Part shown: piece by piece, positions 1 through 9,814 of the stretch | How the letters are laid out: every line of letters starts with the position of its first letter | Position numbering within the stretch: position 1 is the first letter of the stretch | NCBI RefSeq assembly: GCF_000182925.2 | Contig: NC_026501.1 | Coordinates: forward strand, 6,737,917-6,801,916 | DNA length: 64,000 nt | Direction of reading: 5' to 3' | Source of the DNA: Neurospora crassa OR74A | Lineage: Eukaryota; Ascomycota; Sordariomycetes; Sordariales; Sordariaceae | Position numbers and translations under genes: made by a program | Notes under the pieces: generated by a model | What the model saw: only the letters and a program-made list of their open reading frames with translations | Database searches by the model: none | What the model was told of the DNA's origin: nothing

Positions 1-1
1 C

Positions 2-280
2 AAGGCCGCCCAGGGTAGCGTGCAAAAGTGGCTGCTGGATGCGCTGCCCAAGGTGGCCAAGGAGGATAAGAGGAAGTTGAAGGTCAGGGGGGTGGAGAGC
101 AGGCGGACAGGCGGAAAGGCGACGATCACGACTAAGAGCAGTTGGGAGAGGCGGAGGGAGAATAACAGGCGGGAGGCTATTGAGGCTAGCAAGAGGAGAA
201 AGAGGGAGGCGCAGAAGGCGCAGAAGGAGGGCGGTGCTGCCCCTGAGAAGGCGGAAGAGGAGTGGACCGGCTTGGATTAA
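2..280 (+). CDS. 3' end of an unidentified gene (partial, basic C-terminal tail)
   Basis: The reading frame is open from the window's left edge (codons in register from base 2) and ends at the TAA at 278-280, so this is the last ~92 codons of a gene that starts outside the window. The visible tail begins KAAQGSVQKWLLDALP and is very rich in Lys, Arg, Glu and Ala. It has a helical charged run (WERRRENNRREAIEAS) and an acidic end (EEEWTGLD). I do not recognise the family. A basic helical tail like this is common in nucleolar, ribosomal or DNA-binding proteins, but that is only composition. It is convergent with the next gene, whose stop is 338 bp away. Confidence 0.6.
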   Translation, partial: KAAQGSVQKWLLDALPKVAKEDKRKLKVRGVESRRTGGKATITTKSSWERRRENNRREAIEASKRRKREAQKAQKEGGAAPEKAEEEWTGLD

Positions 281-618
281 AAAGCTGGGCGTAGCCGTTG
301 GGGCGTTCATGCAGATAATATTGTCATTGTGTTGACGGGCGGATTATTAAAAGGATAGATACCCCTACCGTGTATATGCTGGTACTTAGACAAAAGAATG
401 ATTTTCTGTGAGTTTACATTTTGTTCAACTTGTCCTAGGAATGAGTGTCGCGTATCTTGATTCCGAGTGATACCAGCATGAGGGGAAAACAAACACAGAC
501 AGCGACGGAGTAGAAGAAAACCCTGACCCTTCAAAATATCATAACATCATATCACCGCAGTGCCCATTCTCTCTCTCTCCAACTCGCATCTCTCAGGTCA
601 AACTTTCCCCAGAGCCAC
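281..618. other. Convergent intergenic region
   Basis: This stretch lies between two convergent stop codons and should hold both 3' UTRs. It is mildly AT-rich, with T/A-rich patches suitable for polyadenylation. I see no open frame, RNA gene or repeat of note. Confidence 0.6.
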
Positions 619-2094
619 TCACAAGCCCTGCGGCCTGAACTTCCACCTACTCGGCTCAAAGACAGCCTCGAATTCGACAGCCGAATACGTTCCGATAGCA
701 CAACTCAAATCATGAAACCCCTCCAAGCCCGTGACGGGCAAGTCCTGCTCCGCATCACCTTCCTCATGCAAATCCCACTGCTCCGTGATCCTCCCTTCCC
801 TCGTGAAAAAGACATTCACATCCAGCCTTCCGCCGGTGTTAGTAAACGTCATGCCGATACCGTACGTCTCCCCCCTTCTGAACGGTCTCGTAAAATCCTT
901 GCCTCCCCACCGATCGTTGACGTACTTGTGCCCATCATCGCCATGCACGGCCAGCGACCCGCGGTGCCAGCCTGGCATGCGGAAGGCCGGGTAGGGAAGG
1001 GCTGTGAAGCCTAGCGCTAGGGTGATTTCGTCGTCGTTACCTCCTCCTCCTCCTCCTCCTCCTCCTCCTCCACCGCGGCCGCCCAGAAAGGGGTTATTAT
1101 TAGATGATGCTGCCGCCGCCGAACGAGGAGGAGGGATTGATACCTCGTAGTAAATAGACTTTGTCGTCTTCCTCTGGGCGGCGGCAACCGAAGGGATCAA
1201 GGGCGAGTCATACTTGACACAATACAACGGCGGGTAACTGATAATGCATGCATCACCCGCCACCTTCTCCGTCTTTCCCCTCCATACGCCTTGGGTGACC
1301 CAGTCGAGCTTGCCGCGGAACTGCGGGGACGCCATGAGCCGGATGTTGTGCGTGCGGAGCGCGTCGAGCGCCACTGGGTCCAGGTCCATGGGTGCCGTCA
1401 GCGGATTTTGGACGCACCAGGCTTCGCCCGCATTGGCTTCTTCTTCCGTGGCGTTGGTGGTATGCGAGCGGTCGTAGCCGGTGAAGAAGGCCGGAGGAGG
1501 GGGGAAGAGAGCCGTGTCCGGCACGAAGGATTCCCAGTCGTGTTGCTTATTGTTGGCGGCGGACTCCTGGAACTGGGAAGGTGGAGGGCCGGGAGGAGGC
1601 TGGGTGTAGTCGTCGTCGTTCACCGGCGGTCGGTGATGGGAGGGAGGAGGGCCAGGAGGAGGGGCGTAATCGTCATGGTGTTGTTGACGTTGGGAGGGAG
1701 GAGGGCCAGGAGGAGGAGCAAAGTCATGGTTGCTTTGGTTCGGTCTGGCGTGGGTAGGGGGAGGACCAGGTGGCGGGGCAAAATCATCATTTGTAGAGGA
1801 CTGGTTATGTGCCCAGCTCGGAGGAGGACCGGACGGAGGAGCGTAGTCGGTGCTGGAGTGTTGCTGGCTATGCCCAAAGTTTGGAGGTGGTCCCGAAGGA
1901 GGGGCATAGTCATTCTGACTGCTGTCGCCATGAGCTGGCTGTTGCTGCTGCCATTGAGATTGAGGCTGCTGCTGATAGTGGGACTGCGCCGGTGAAGGCA
2001 TGTTGACCTTTCCTGAAGCCTGGGGTGACCGTTGATGCTGTGCTGGTCGAGGACCGGGCGTATCGTCGGCCTTGTCTTTGCTCCCAAAACACAT
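619..2094 (-). CDS. Proline-rich SPRY-domain protein
   Basis: Single-exon gene of 491 aa. The first true ATG is at 2094; the frame extends to a TTG at 2100, which I do not use. The protein starts MCFGSKDKADD. It then carries a Gln/Pro-rich region with six imperfect copies of a D-Y/F-APPPGPPP-type repeat (about residues 60-175). Residues about 260-490 form a SPRY domain, recognisable from ALGFTALPYP, the PGWHRGSLAVHGDDGHKY segment, NDRWGGKDF, and the end LPVTGLEGFHDLSCAIGTY. A run of about twelve glycines interrupts the SPRY fold between early strands, encoded by a GGN repeat near 1041-1075. Fungal proteins of this layout are often annotated as linked to Rsp5-dependent sorting at the multivesicular body; that role is inherited annotation, not visible here. 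SPRY domains are protein-interaction modules. The N-terminal Cys could be lipidated, which is speculative. Confidence 0.9.
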   Translation of the reverse strand: MCFGSKDKADDTPGPRPAQHQRSPQASGKVNMPSPAQSHYQQQPQSQWQQQQPAHGDSSQNDYAPPSGPPPNFGHSQQHSSTDYAPPSGPPPSWAHNQSSTNDDFAPPPGPPPTHARPNQSNHDFAPPPGPPPSQRQQHHDDYAPPPGPPPSHHRPPVNDDDYTQPPPGPPPSQFQESAANNKQHDWESFVPDTALFPPPPAFFTGYDRSHTTNATEEEANAGEAWCVQNPLTAPMDLDPVALDALRTHNIRLMASPQFRGKLDWVTQGVWRGKTEKVAGDACIISYPPLYCVKYDSPLIPSVAAAQRKTTKSIYYEVSIPPPRSAAAASSNNNPFLGGRGGGGGGGGGGGGNDDEITLALGFTALPYPAFRMPGWHRGSLAVHGDDGHKYVNDRWGGKDFTRPFRRGETYGIGMTFTNTGGRLDVNVFFTREGRITEQWDLHEEGDAEQDLPVTGLEGFHDLSCAIGTYSAVEFEAVFEPSRWKFRPQGL

Positions 2095-3396
2095 GGTCAA
2101 GTGCGTGATGGATGACTGGGCTAACTCCCGTCTCTTGTAAAGTAGTCGAGGTTGCCGATTGGGTGGGATGTCTTACACACCACTACAATTTGAGTACGCA
2201 GCAGGTGCGGGCGAAGTGGAAGTGCTCCGTTCTTTAACCCGTTCAGGGGAGTCCCATTGGCTGCTCTTTTGTATTGACATGTTTGTAGTACGAATCAGGC
2301 CAGTTGGTCATTGTCTAATGTTGGTCCATTTCCGTCCGATCGGACTGTCGGACGCTTTGGTGACAAGCACTCCTGCAACATAGATATGCACGCATCCAAG
2401 TTATACCCGAGCGGGACTACACCTTGGTGATACTTGCTTAAGTCAGTAGGTGCCAGTTGGAACCACTGCAAAGTCCCTTAGCATAGTGAATTCCCTTAAG
2501 TGACGATGAGAAAAGATGAAGAAGTCCCGTTACCTGGCTCGCCTGGTAGGCCGCTGTACCCCGCAGGACATGCCCTGAACAGGGTGTCATGGTTCTCCAC
2601 CCCCAAATAACCCACTAGGCGCAGGGGCAGCGTCTGCAGTACAGGAATTTGCCCTGATAATGCATATAATCCGGGACGCCATTCCTCATGCATTTAGAGG
2701 GCTCATGCATTTATACTCCCATGCCAAGACTCTCAAGCTGCCCAAGTACTGGAATTTCGGGGCACCTTGGGTGGTTAGCATAAGTATCAGGTCCTAAAGG
2801 GGTCTAAAAAGAGGCACCTATAAATGCATACACAGCAATTTTACGGCCTGGCACAGATGTAAATATGCATTTTAGCATTTACCCATACTAAATAATTGCG
2901 GCGGCCGATTTCTAAGCATTTAGAGGGTTTTATGCACTTTCAGGTACATGCATTACCAGGGCAAATTCCTGTACATAGTCTAAGCCCCCTGGCACCCCAT
3001 GACGTCGTCGTTCGGGTACGGATCGGGGAAAGTGGAGGCCTCCGCCGGAGAATCGGGAAAAATCCACCGCAAAAGCCGGAGCACTACCGGCCGATGTCCG
3101 ACTTGAAAAGTCCGAGATTTGGGGCTATCCGGAAGTTAAACCGGGCGTCGTACTCCGCAAGCCCACGCGGTCGTTCACATAGTGTCATTTATGCTCGATG
3201 TATGCCTGGCACTCATGTTCCATCTTCCACGACGGCTCTCATCTGCTCTGCTAACTTACTGCCTGAGGCTCTCCTAAAAGCCATCAAATTTTGCAAGGGG
3301 CGAGAAATCGGCAAATGCCCGAAAAACTCCCATAGAATCATACCTACATAGAGCGAGATACATCACCCCTGCCACAGCAACTCCTACGCCAATTCC
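2095..3396. other. Intergenic region with a MITE-like insertion
   Basis: This holds the promoter side of the SPRY gene (near 2095-2400) and the 3' flank of the Clr5 gene. The middle is occupied by an inverted-repeat element (separate entry). From about 2985 to 3190 the composition shifts to GC-rich, with a short palindrome (GGAGGCCTCC near 3034) and no coding frame with an ATG that I can defend. This stretch may be part of a larger degraded mobile element. Confidence 0.5.
2639..2974. mobile_element. Inverted-repeat element, MITE-like
   Basis: A 27-nt sequence at 2639-2665 (beginning GTACAGGAATTTGCCC) recurs as its reverse complement at 2948-2974 with one mismatch. Weaker matching continues outward (CAGGGG-type blocks on both sides). 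Inside, GCATTTAGAGGG occurs twice as a direct repeat (2690-2701 and 2916-2927). The interior is AT-rich, with many ATGCATTT words and no open frame. The total is about 336 bp between the outer repeat edges. This matches a non-autonomous TIR element (MITE). I could not identify a target-site duplication or a parent transposon, so the exact ends are uncertain. Confidence 0.6.
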
Positions 3397-6080
3397 TCAC
3401 CAAGATCCCCCCACACCTCCAGCTGCCGTCGCCGCTGTTGCCGCCGGCACAAGCATAACACTAAACGTCGGTGCTCCGCTCCCCATGCCCTGGATATGCT
3501 GCAAATATGCCTCCATCTCCATGTCGTCGCTAACCGGTAACGGCAACTCTCCGCCTTTTCCATCCTTGACGATTCCCTCGATTGCCAGGCACACCACGCC
3601 CGGATAGTTGGCCACTGCGGTGCTGCGTAGTTCCTGGACGGAGCGGCCCGATAGGGTGGCGATCCACATGCGCGAGACCACGCCTTGGAGAGGCGAGGAT
3701 GCGTGGAGGCGGAAGTAGATGGCCATGGAGGACGAGGTGGAGGCTGACGAGGTAGTTGCCACTGGCTGTGAGACTTGGACTGGGACCGAGGCGGTTTGCT
3801 GGAAGTGCTGCTGTCGGGCTCTTGCTTGCCGCTGGATGGCTTCCTGCTGGATGCGTTGTTGCTGTTGCTGTTGTTGTCGCTGCTGCTGCTGCTGCTGTTG
3901 TTGCTGTGTATACTTGGTGAGAGGTGGCGGTTGGGTATGAGACTGGGTTAAGCCATGGTTCGAAGTGGCATAACTTTGTTGCATATGGTTACGGTTGGTT
4001 GTGTAATTCTGCGTAGCTCGGGAATGGGTTTGGGGCCGACTTTGAGTTTGAGCAAGATTCGGAGTGTGTGAAGAGGCCTGGGCAGTAATTGTATTGGCAC
4101 CGACGTTGGCGCCAGCACTGCCCCTTCCACTGGCAACATGAGTGTTGGCAGAATAACTTCCAAACGAAGTGTCGGCTTCAATTGACTGTTGCAGCAGATA
4201 ATCCGGATCCAAGTTGCCGTTGTCCGCATCTTGGGCATCCTGATCCGCTTCGCTCTCCTCCGAGCTTGACGATTCCAATGGCGCGAGCCGCACAGCTGTA
4301 TGCGGCACCGTTGCCGTGGCCGTCGCCGTTGCCGTTGCCGGTGATGGCCCCACCGTATTATTCTTCGGGGGTCGGCCACGGCCCCGTTTGGGTTGAGCGG
4401 CCTTCGCGGCCTTCTCAGCAGCCTTCTCGGCTCTCTTCGCAGCCGCCTCAAGTTGAGCGGGCGTTGGGACTGGCTTCGGTTTTGGAGGAGCACGCTTTCT
4501 AGGAACCTTGGGAGGCGGTGGATTCAAAGCATCCTTCTCCAACTTTGCTTGATCGCCTCTGTATCTTCTCATTCCGTCACGGGCCAGCAGCTCGATAGCC
4601 CTCTTCCTCTCTTTGGCGTTAGGCCAGTGCTCACAGCCTGGAGGAAAGAGTTCCTGCAATAGCTCCGTGGTGTCGAACCATTTCTGTACCATTTCATTCC
4701 ACTTGTCAATACCTTCGACATGCTTGAACCCAAACTTCTCCTGACCCAGCAGCAGGTAAAGCGTTCCGCGAATGTATCTACCCTGCTCCGGATTCAGCCC
4801 GAGGAGGTTGCGGGCCTGTGCTAGTGTCATGTGTGACTGCATCGTCCTGATCCGCTTGGTCACGTCGCAGCAGATAACATCGATCGCGATTTTCTTCTGC
4901 TCCATGTTGGCTTGATCCCACATGATGGCGCGGAGATGCATGCTATCGCGGATCATCTGCTCCTTCATGGCTTCCCACTTCTCGGGCCCGGCAATTGTCT
5001 TCTTGATTACGTTGTTCTCCCTGCAAATCTTTTCAAAGTTCTCCCGCAGCGTCTTGTAGGCCGCAGCGTCGAGCTGCAGGATGACCTTGGCTTCGTCTAG
5101 GGTTGTCTCGGATGGAAAGCGAGGAGGCAGACCACTCGGGTCTGGAGGCAGGCCTGCCCATCCCTTGGTTCTCCGTCGTCGCTTCTTGAGAGCCCAACGT
5201 TCTGCCGACTCTTGCTCGAGCACCCGGCGCCTCTCTTCTCTGCGAGCACGTTGTTCGGGGGTCAGTTCGTCATCTGGGCCAAGTGGCAAACTTGCAGATG
5301 CTGATTTCTGGTGTTGCTGTTGCTGATGTTGGCGTTGGCCATGTGTGTTAGACGACCCTTGTCCATTGTCTTCGGCGGCGATTTCCTCATCATCATTATT
5401 ATCTTCTTCGTCCTCCTCGCTACTTACCTCTTCGCTGTCGTTGTCACTATCATCAGCGGAATCACTGTCGCCGTCACTGCCATTGTTGTTGTCGTCATCA
5501 TCTGTTCCGTTAGCCGGTTGCCCAGGCGGCCTGATGATGCCTTTTCGTAAGTCTTGGATAGTCTTCAAGCGCAGTTTCCAATTGTACTTTTGGCGGATCC
5601 TGTTGAGCGTGCGATCGTTTATGTCGTAGCCTTCCTCATTGAGGACGCGCACCATCTCGGTTGCTTTGAGGTTCTGTTCCCATAGTTCCTTGATTCTGGC
5701 AATCAACTCGGTGTTGCTGTAGGCTTTATTGACCCTGATGGGCCAGCCCCATTCCCTGAACTTGTACCAATAGGTACGCCGGCTGGAAGTAAGGCGTCAT
5801 GGTCAGTAAGCCAAGCAAGGTAAACTACGTGGGAAAGTTTGGTGTTGAGGAACAGGCTGTCCAAAGCTGCAATTTTGCTGCGCGAGCTGTATACACCGCC
5901 CAAGACTCCCATTCGTTGTACTGTGTACGGCGAGGGAGATGGACGAAGAGTGTTGTTCACGTACCTGGGGGTAAATCCATGGTTTTCTGCCATGTATCGG
6001 GCAACTTGGGCAAAGCTTCGCCTTTCGTCAACGTAGAGACGATGACATATGTCTTTGTAGGGATCCCAGTCGTAAGTCAT
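3397..6080 (-). CDS. Clr5-domain nuclear regulator, polyQ and AT-hook
   Basis: Two exons: 6080-5965 and 5782-3397. The intron is 5783-5964 (182 bp; donor GTACGT, acceptor TTCCAG). Together they encode 833 aa. The splice joins the halves of the Clr5 domain: residues 4-55 run WDPYKDICHRLYVDERRS, then across the junction SRRTYWYKFREWGWP. A second helical segment follows (about 62-115), then an acidic D/E/S/N run (about 130-180) and a conserved-looking helical region (about 260-440). There is a GRGRPPK AT-hook near residue 506, and long glutamine tracts near 660-690 encoded by CAG/CAA repeats at about 3858-3908. A compact C-terminal domain (about 725-815) ends the protein. Clr5 domains are named after a fission-yeast heterochromatin factor. 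The target genes are not inferable; a DNA-binding or chromatin role is inferred from the AT-hook. Confidence 0.88.
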
Positions 6081-7026
6081 GGTGCGAAATTCCCCTTACA
6101 GTCGTGGTTGTGGACGCGGCGTTGGCGACGATTTGCTACGGCGGTTGAGGGTGCGACAATTGTGAAATTGAGTGCGCGGGTCGATCCACGCGAAGCCACG
6201 GGGCCAAGCGACGAAAGGTTCCATTTCTCGCTCCCCACCCCCACCAAAACCGATCCACCAAAACAAAGGCAGACGGGGCCGCTCGTAACGCTTCCTTAGC
6301 AACGATCAAATGATACAGCGAAGCGTGGAATTAAAAGAAGAACTACCTCTATGGTAGCAGGGCATTCGATTGCAGTTGAACTTGTGTATTTAGGCCTTGA
6401 TTCGTTGTTTTATCTTTGTTATGAATATGGTAGTGGTTTTGGTGGATCAGCATTCTAACCGGGGGACGAGCATGATCTTTGCAGGGAGCGCCGCGTTCTG
6501 CTGCAGTGAGGCCGGCACCAACTGAACGACAGAGTTGCCGTACCGACCGTATTAGTGTCAAGGTAACACTCTAGCTGCGCACTGTTAACAAGTACGGCCG
6601 GGTTGCCCCTTTCAACGTTTTCGCTGTTCACTAGTGAATATCACATGTCAACATTACATTAGACTGGTTCATCTGCAGCACAATTCGCTCCCAGGTCAAT
6701 TCGTTATTCCATTATCGCATAATATTCTACCGCTTGGTGTCCAGCAGCCATCATTAAGACATCGGACCAGTCCCATTTCATCAGAGCCGTACCCGTACCG
6801 GTAATTGTTCCCCACAGACCAGAATCCAACCAACCGTGCCAGCCCAGTGACTGATGCACATTGAAGCAGCAAGTACATAAACAGCTCAGCTACATCCCGT
6901 GATCCGGTATGCTGGCATGTAGAAAGCAAAGGTATAAAATGTCCCCCCTCATAGCTTCCGCATATTCCCTATGAATCAACCATATCCTTCGTCCTCTGTG
7001 ACATTGACCGTCTTTGTGGCGTCTCT
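6081..7026. other. Intergenic region, promoter of the Clr5 gene
   Basis: This is the upstream region of the Clr5 gene (6081 to about 6500) and the 3' flank of the exchanger gene (about 6600-7026). I see no ATG-initiated frame longer than about 80 codons that looks coding, and no repeat or RNA gene. Confidence 0.5.
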
Positions 7027-9814
7027 CTAAGCACTCTGGCCCGGCTCGGTCGGATTGGGGGAGTAAAATGACACCAAGGCTATGATGACGTATGTCGCAC
7101 ACAACAGCGCTCCCTCCAAGTAGTTACTCCTGCCATCCAACACCAAGAAATTGACGATGAAAGCTGAGACGAACAGACAGACCGTCTCGAACAGCGTAAA
7201 GTAGAGCGTCATGTCTTTGTCCATGCACCAACCAATAATGACGACAAGCGGCGTGATGAAGAGGGCGATTTGGATAGAACTACCCACAGCGACGCCGATC
7301 GCCAGATCCATCTTATTCTTCATGGCAACGGTAATAGCCGTGACATGTTCAGCGGCGTTGCCGACGATGGGAAGGATAATCAAGCCAATGAAGAGCTCTG
7401 GAACCTTGGCAGTCTCGACCAGGTCGTGAATCGAGTCAACCATGAACTCGGCGCAGACGGCTACCAAGACGGTAGATACGAGCAAAAGGATGATGGCGCT
7501 GACGCGGGACAAGTCGTCGGGATGATCGCCGTCTTTATCGGGGATAGCGCCGTCAACAACAGCCGACATTGGAATCTGCGAAGGCATCAAGGCACCCTGA
7601 GGACGGTACAGTGATTGGCTGAGGCGGTCCGGCAGCGAGTTCGTCCTGCGAATGCCGTAACGGACGCGCGGAACAGGGCCGGAAGAGGCCGGTGGAGAGT
7701 TGACGGAATCAGGGCCCGTGACAAACACAGCCGGCGCCAAGTTTCTGGCAACAGGACGAAGGGACATGCCGCGAAGACCGGGGAAAGGGCGGCGGCCAGC
7801 TGACGTCTCAGCCTGAGCGTTATCGGCAGAGCTAGCAGGTTCCACGGCAAAGTCGACACGACGGGGCTCGCCAGGCGATAATAGTGTTGGCGCAACATCC
7901 GGCTGAATCTCGGCGTTTTCATCGATGGTTTGTCCATTCATGCACTCCTGAGATCCGTTGTGGTGATGCTTCTTGTGCTTGTGCTTGCGATGCTTCTTCA
8001 TGTGTCGTTTATACCTGTGCCGCCTGCGGTGGTGCTTCTCGTCTTCTACAGCCTCCTCATTTCCATCAGTGGTAGGGCTATGCAAATTGACGGCCAGTGC
8101 GGGTCGCGATGACGATGCCTCTTGTGTGGCTTCATCATAGCCAGGGACAGCATCACTGGTGCCGAACGAAGGGGTCCTTTCGTGACCTGCAACGACGCTC
8201 TCGCTCGTAAGGTTAGAAATGATGCTTGACTTTCTCCTGCGGTGACCACCACGCATTACACGTTTCATTCTCTTGGAGACTGTCTCGCGAGAATAGTCCG
8301 AGTCCGACGAGTCCGAATCTGTCGAAGAGTCGCTGCCAGAGCTTGAGGAATCGAGCCAGCCGGCGGCGGGTCCCGGAGTAGACTCCTCATCAATGATATG
8401 CTGAGGGGTGGATTCGTAAAGGTAAGAGTGAGACAAGAGCTGAAAGAGAAGATAGATGACGTATACGAGCAGAAGAATCTGTGGGAAGTCAGCGTTGGAG
8501 GTTTGTTGTCGGAAATAAGTCAAAGCTTACAACACTGGTGCCGCGGCTGATCTTCAGAGTCTTCTTGTCGGCGTCATTCACGTCCGTAAAAGAATAATGA
8601 AAGGCAGTCTGTAAGAGCGTCAGCAGGTCATAATCAAATAAGATGGCACGAGGCTGAGCATACAGGCAGGACGAGGCTAATAACACTCAAACTGAGAAGA
8701 CAAGCACTCATTTGGGTGACGGTGCTGTTGTAAATCTGCACAAGTTGGGTCAAAACAAGGCTCCATTAAGGGTTCACATCTCAAGCGGGTGACTGAACGA
8801 ACCTGTTCACGGAAACGAAGACCGCCAAGCAAGAACGACATGCCCAGGATGAGGAGCAGGTTGGCCAAGATTGAGCCAAGGAGCGAAGCCTGTACGATGC
8901 TGAGCTCGTCCTGAAACCGTTGTTAGCAATGTAAACCCCATGGTGTGCGATTAGAACTCGGAAAGCTTACTTTGACGAGGGCGATGCTGTAAACGTTGAA
9001 CGAAACGGACTCTGTAAGCATATGGACAGTTTTGGAGACGGGATGGTGCACCTGGACTAGCAGGGCAGAAAACGTACATGCTATCGAAGGTGTGTTAGCA
9101 CAGCAGTCCCAAAAAGTTATGGGACTTTTTTTTTTTCTTTCATCATTGGGCTTACAAAATGATCAGCTCTACAGCGTTGCCGAATGTGACATTCAACAAG
9201 GCGCCAAGCGAGTCTCCAAGCTTACGGGCCACGCTTTCGGTGGCATAACTGAGGAGGCCGGCAAGAGGAACGATGGCAAGGGCATTCATGGCGAAGATGA
9301 GACCGGGCGAGGAGCCCGGTAGCTGGCTGACAACAATGCCAACGGGGACAAAGACCAACATCAAGTTCACGAGCTTGTTGTGAAACAAGACCTGCTTGAG
9401 GACCTTCCCAAATCTAACTGCGACGTTCGGCTTCTGCTTCTGCTCTTGTTCCTGAGCGGCAGCAGAGACGGTAGTTTCTAACTCAGGCCCCTGCCCCGCA
9501 GCTTGGTGTGATGCAGCCGTCGGGGACTTGGCGCCATTACTGCTATCCTCCTTGTGATGGCCGCCGGTTGACGAAGAGTCTGTGGAAGTCTGGGGCTGTT
9601 CGTGCGCGGAGGGCACATTTCCGCCGCGGCTGCTGTCGTTGAGCGTGGCATTTTGGCCGACGGTGGGAGTGGTGTCGGTTGTGGTAGTGGTGGTGATGGG
9701 AGGAGAATTGCTTATGGGAAGCAAGCTGACGGGGCCTGGAGCTCCATGCGTCTTGGGGTTTACCCAGGAGCGAATGCGATTTGTGTACGAGGAATTATTC
9801 AAAGGTTCCTTCAT
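7027..9814 (-). CDS. VCX1: Vacuolar Ca2+/H+ exchanger (CAX/VCX family)
   Basis: Seven exons: 9814-9156, 9080-9078 (3 nt), 8986-8971, 8910-8803, 8735-8664, 8608-8531 and 8478-7027, giving 795 aa. The six introns are 52-91 bp. Both CAX signature repeats are present: GNAVELII followed by LSIVQASLLGSILANLLL (about residues 211-245), and LPIVGNAAEHVTAITVAM followed by AIGVAVGSSIQIAL in the C-terminal half. These contain the acidic residues that bind Ca2+. The family moves Ca2+ or other divalent cations into the vacuole in exchange for H+. The N-terminus (about 150 aa) is Ser/Thr/Pro-rich. The two membrane halves are separated by a loop of about 300 aa with an acidic Ser/Asp stretch and a His/Lys/Arg-rich stretch, much longer than in yeast Vcx1. 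The start is the only in-frame ATG. An acceptor-like site at about 9877 suggests a spliced 5' UTR. Confidence 0.92.
9078..9080 (-). other. VCX1: Predicted 3-nt microexon of the Ca2+/H+ exchanger
   Basis: On the minus strand the upstream intron (9155-9081, 75 bp) ends with the branch point TGCTAACA about 17 nt before CGATAG. The three bases CAT follow, and then a donor GTACGT opens the next intron (9077-8987, 91 bp, acceptor TTTACAG). Exon 1 ends in phase 2 (TT), so the microexon completes Phe220 and starts Ile221. Exon 3 then supplies C+ATC, giving VELIIFIIALVK. Skipping CAT keeps the frame but loses one Ile and shortens a conserved transmembrane signature by one residue relative to yeast Vcx1, as I recall its sequence. 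Confidence 0.75.

Noticed and set aside
1291-1995. 234-codon plus-strand frame opposite the SPRY gene
   Set aside because: It is antisense to the repeat region of a well-supported gene. Its Arg/Gly-rich composition is simply the complement of Pro-rich coding DNA, and it has no domain.
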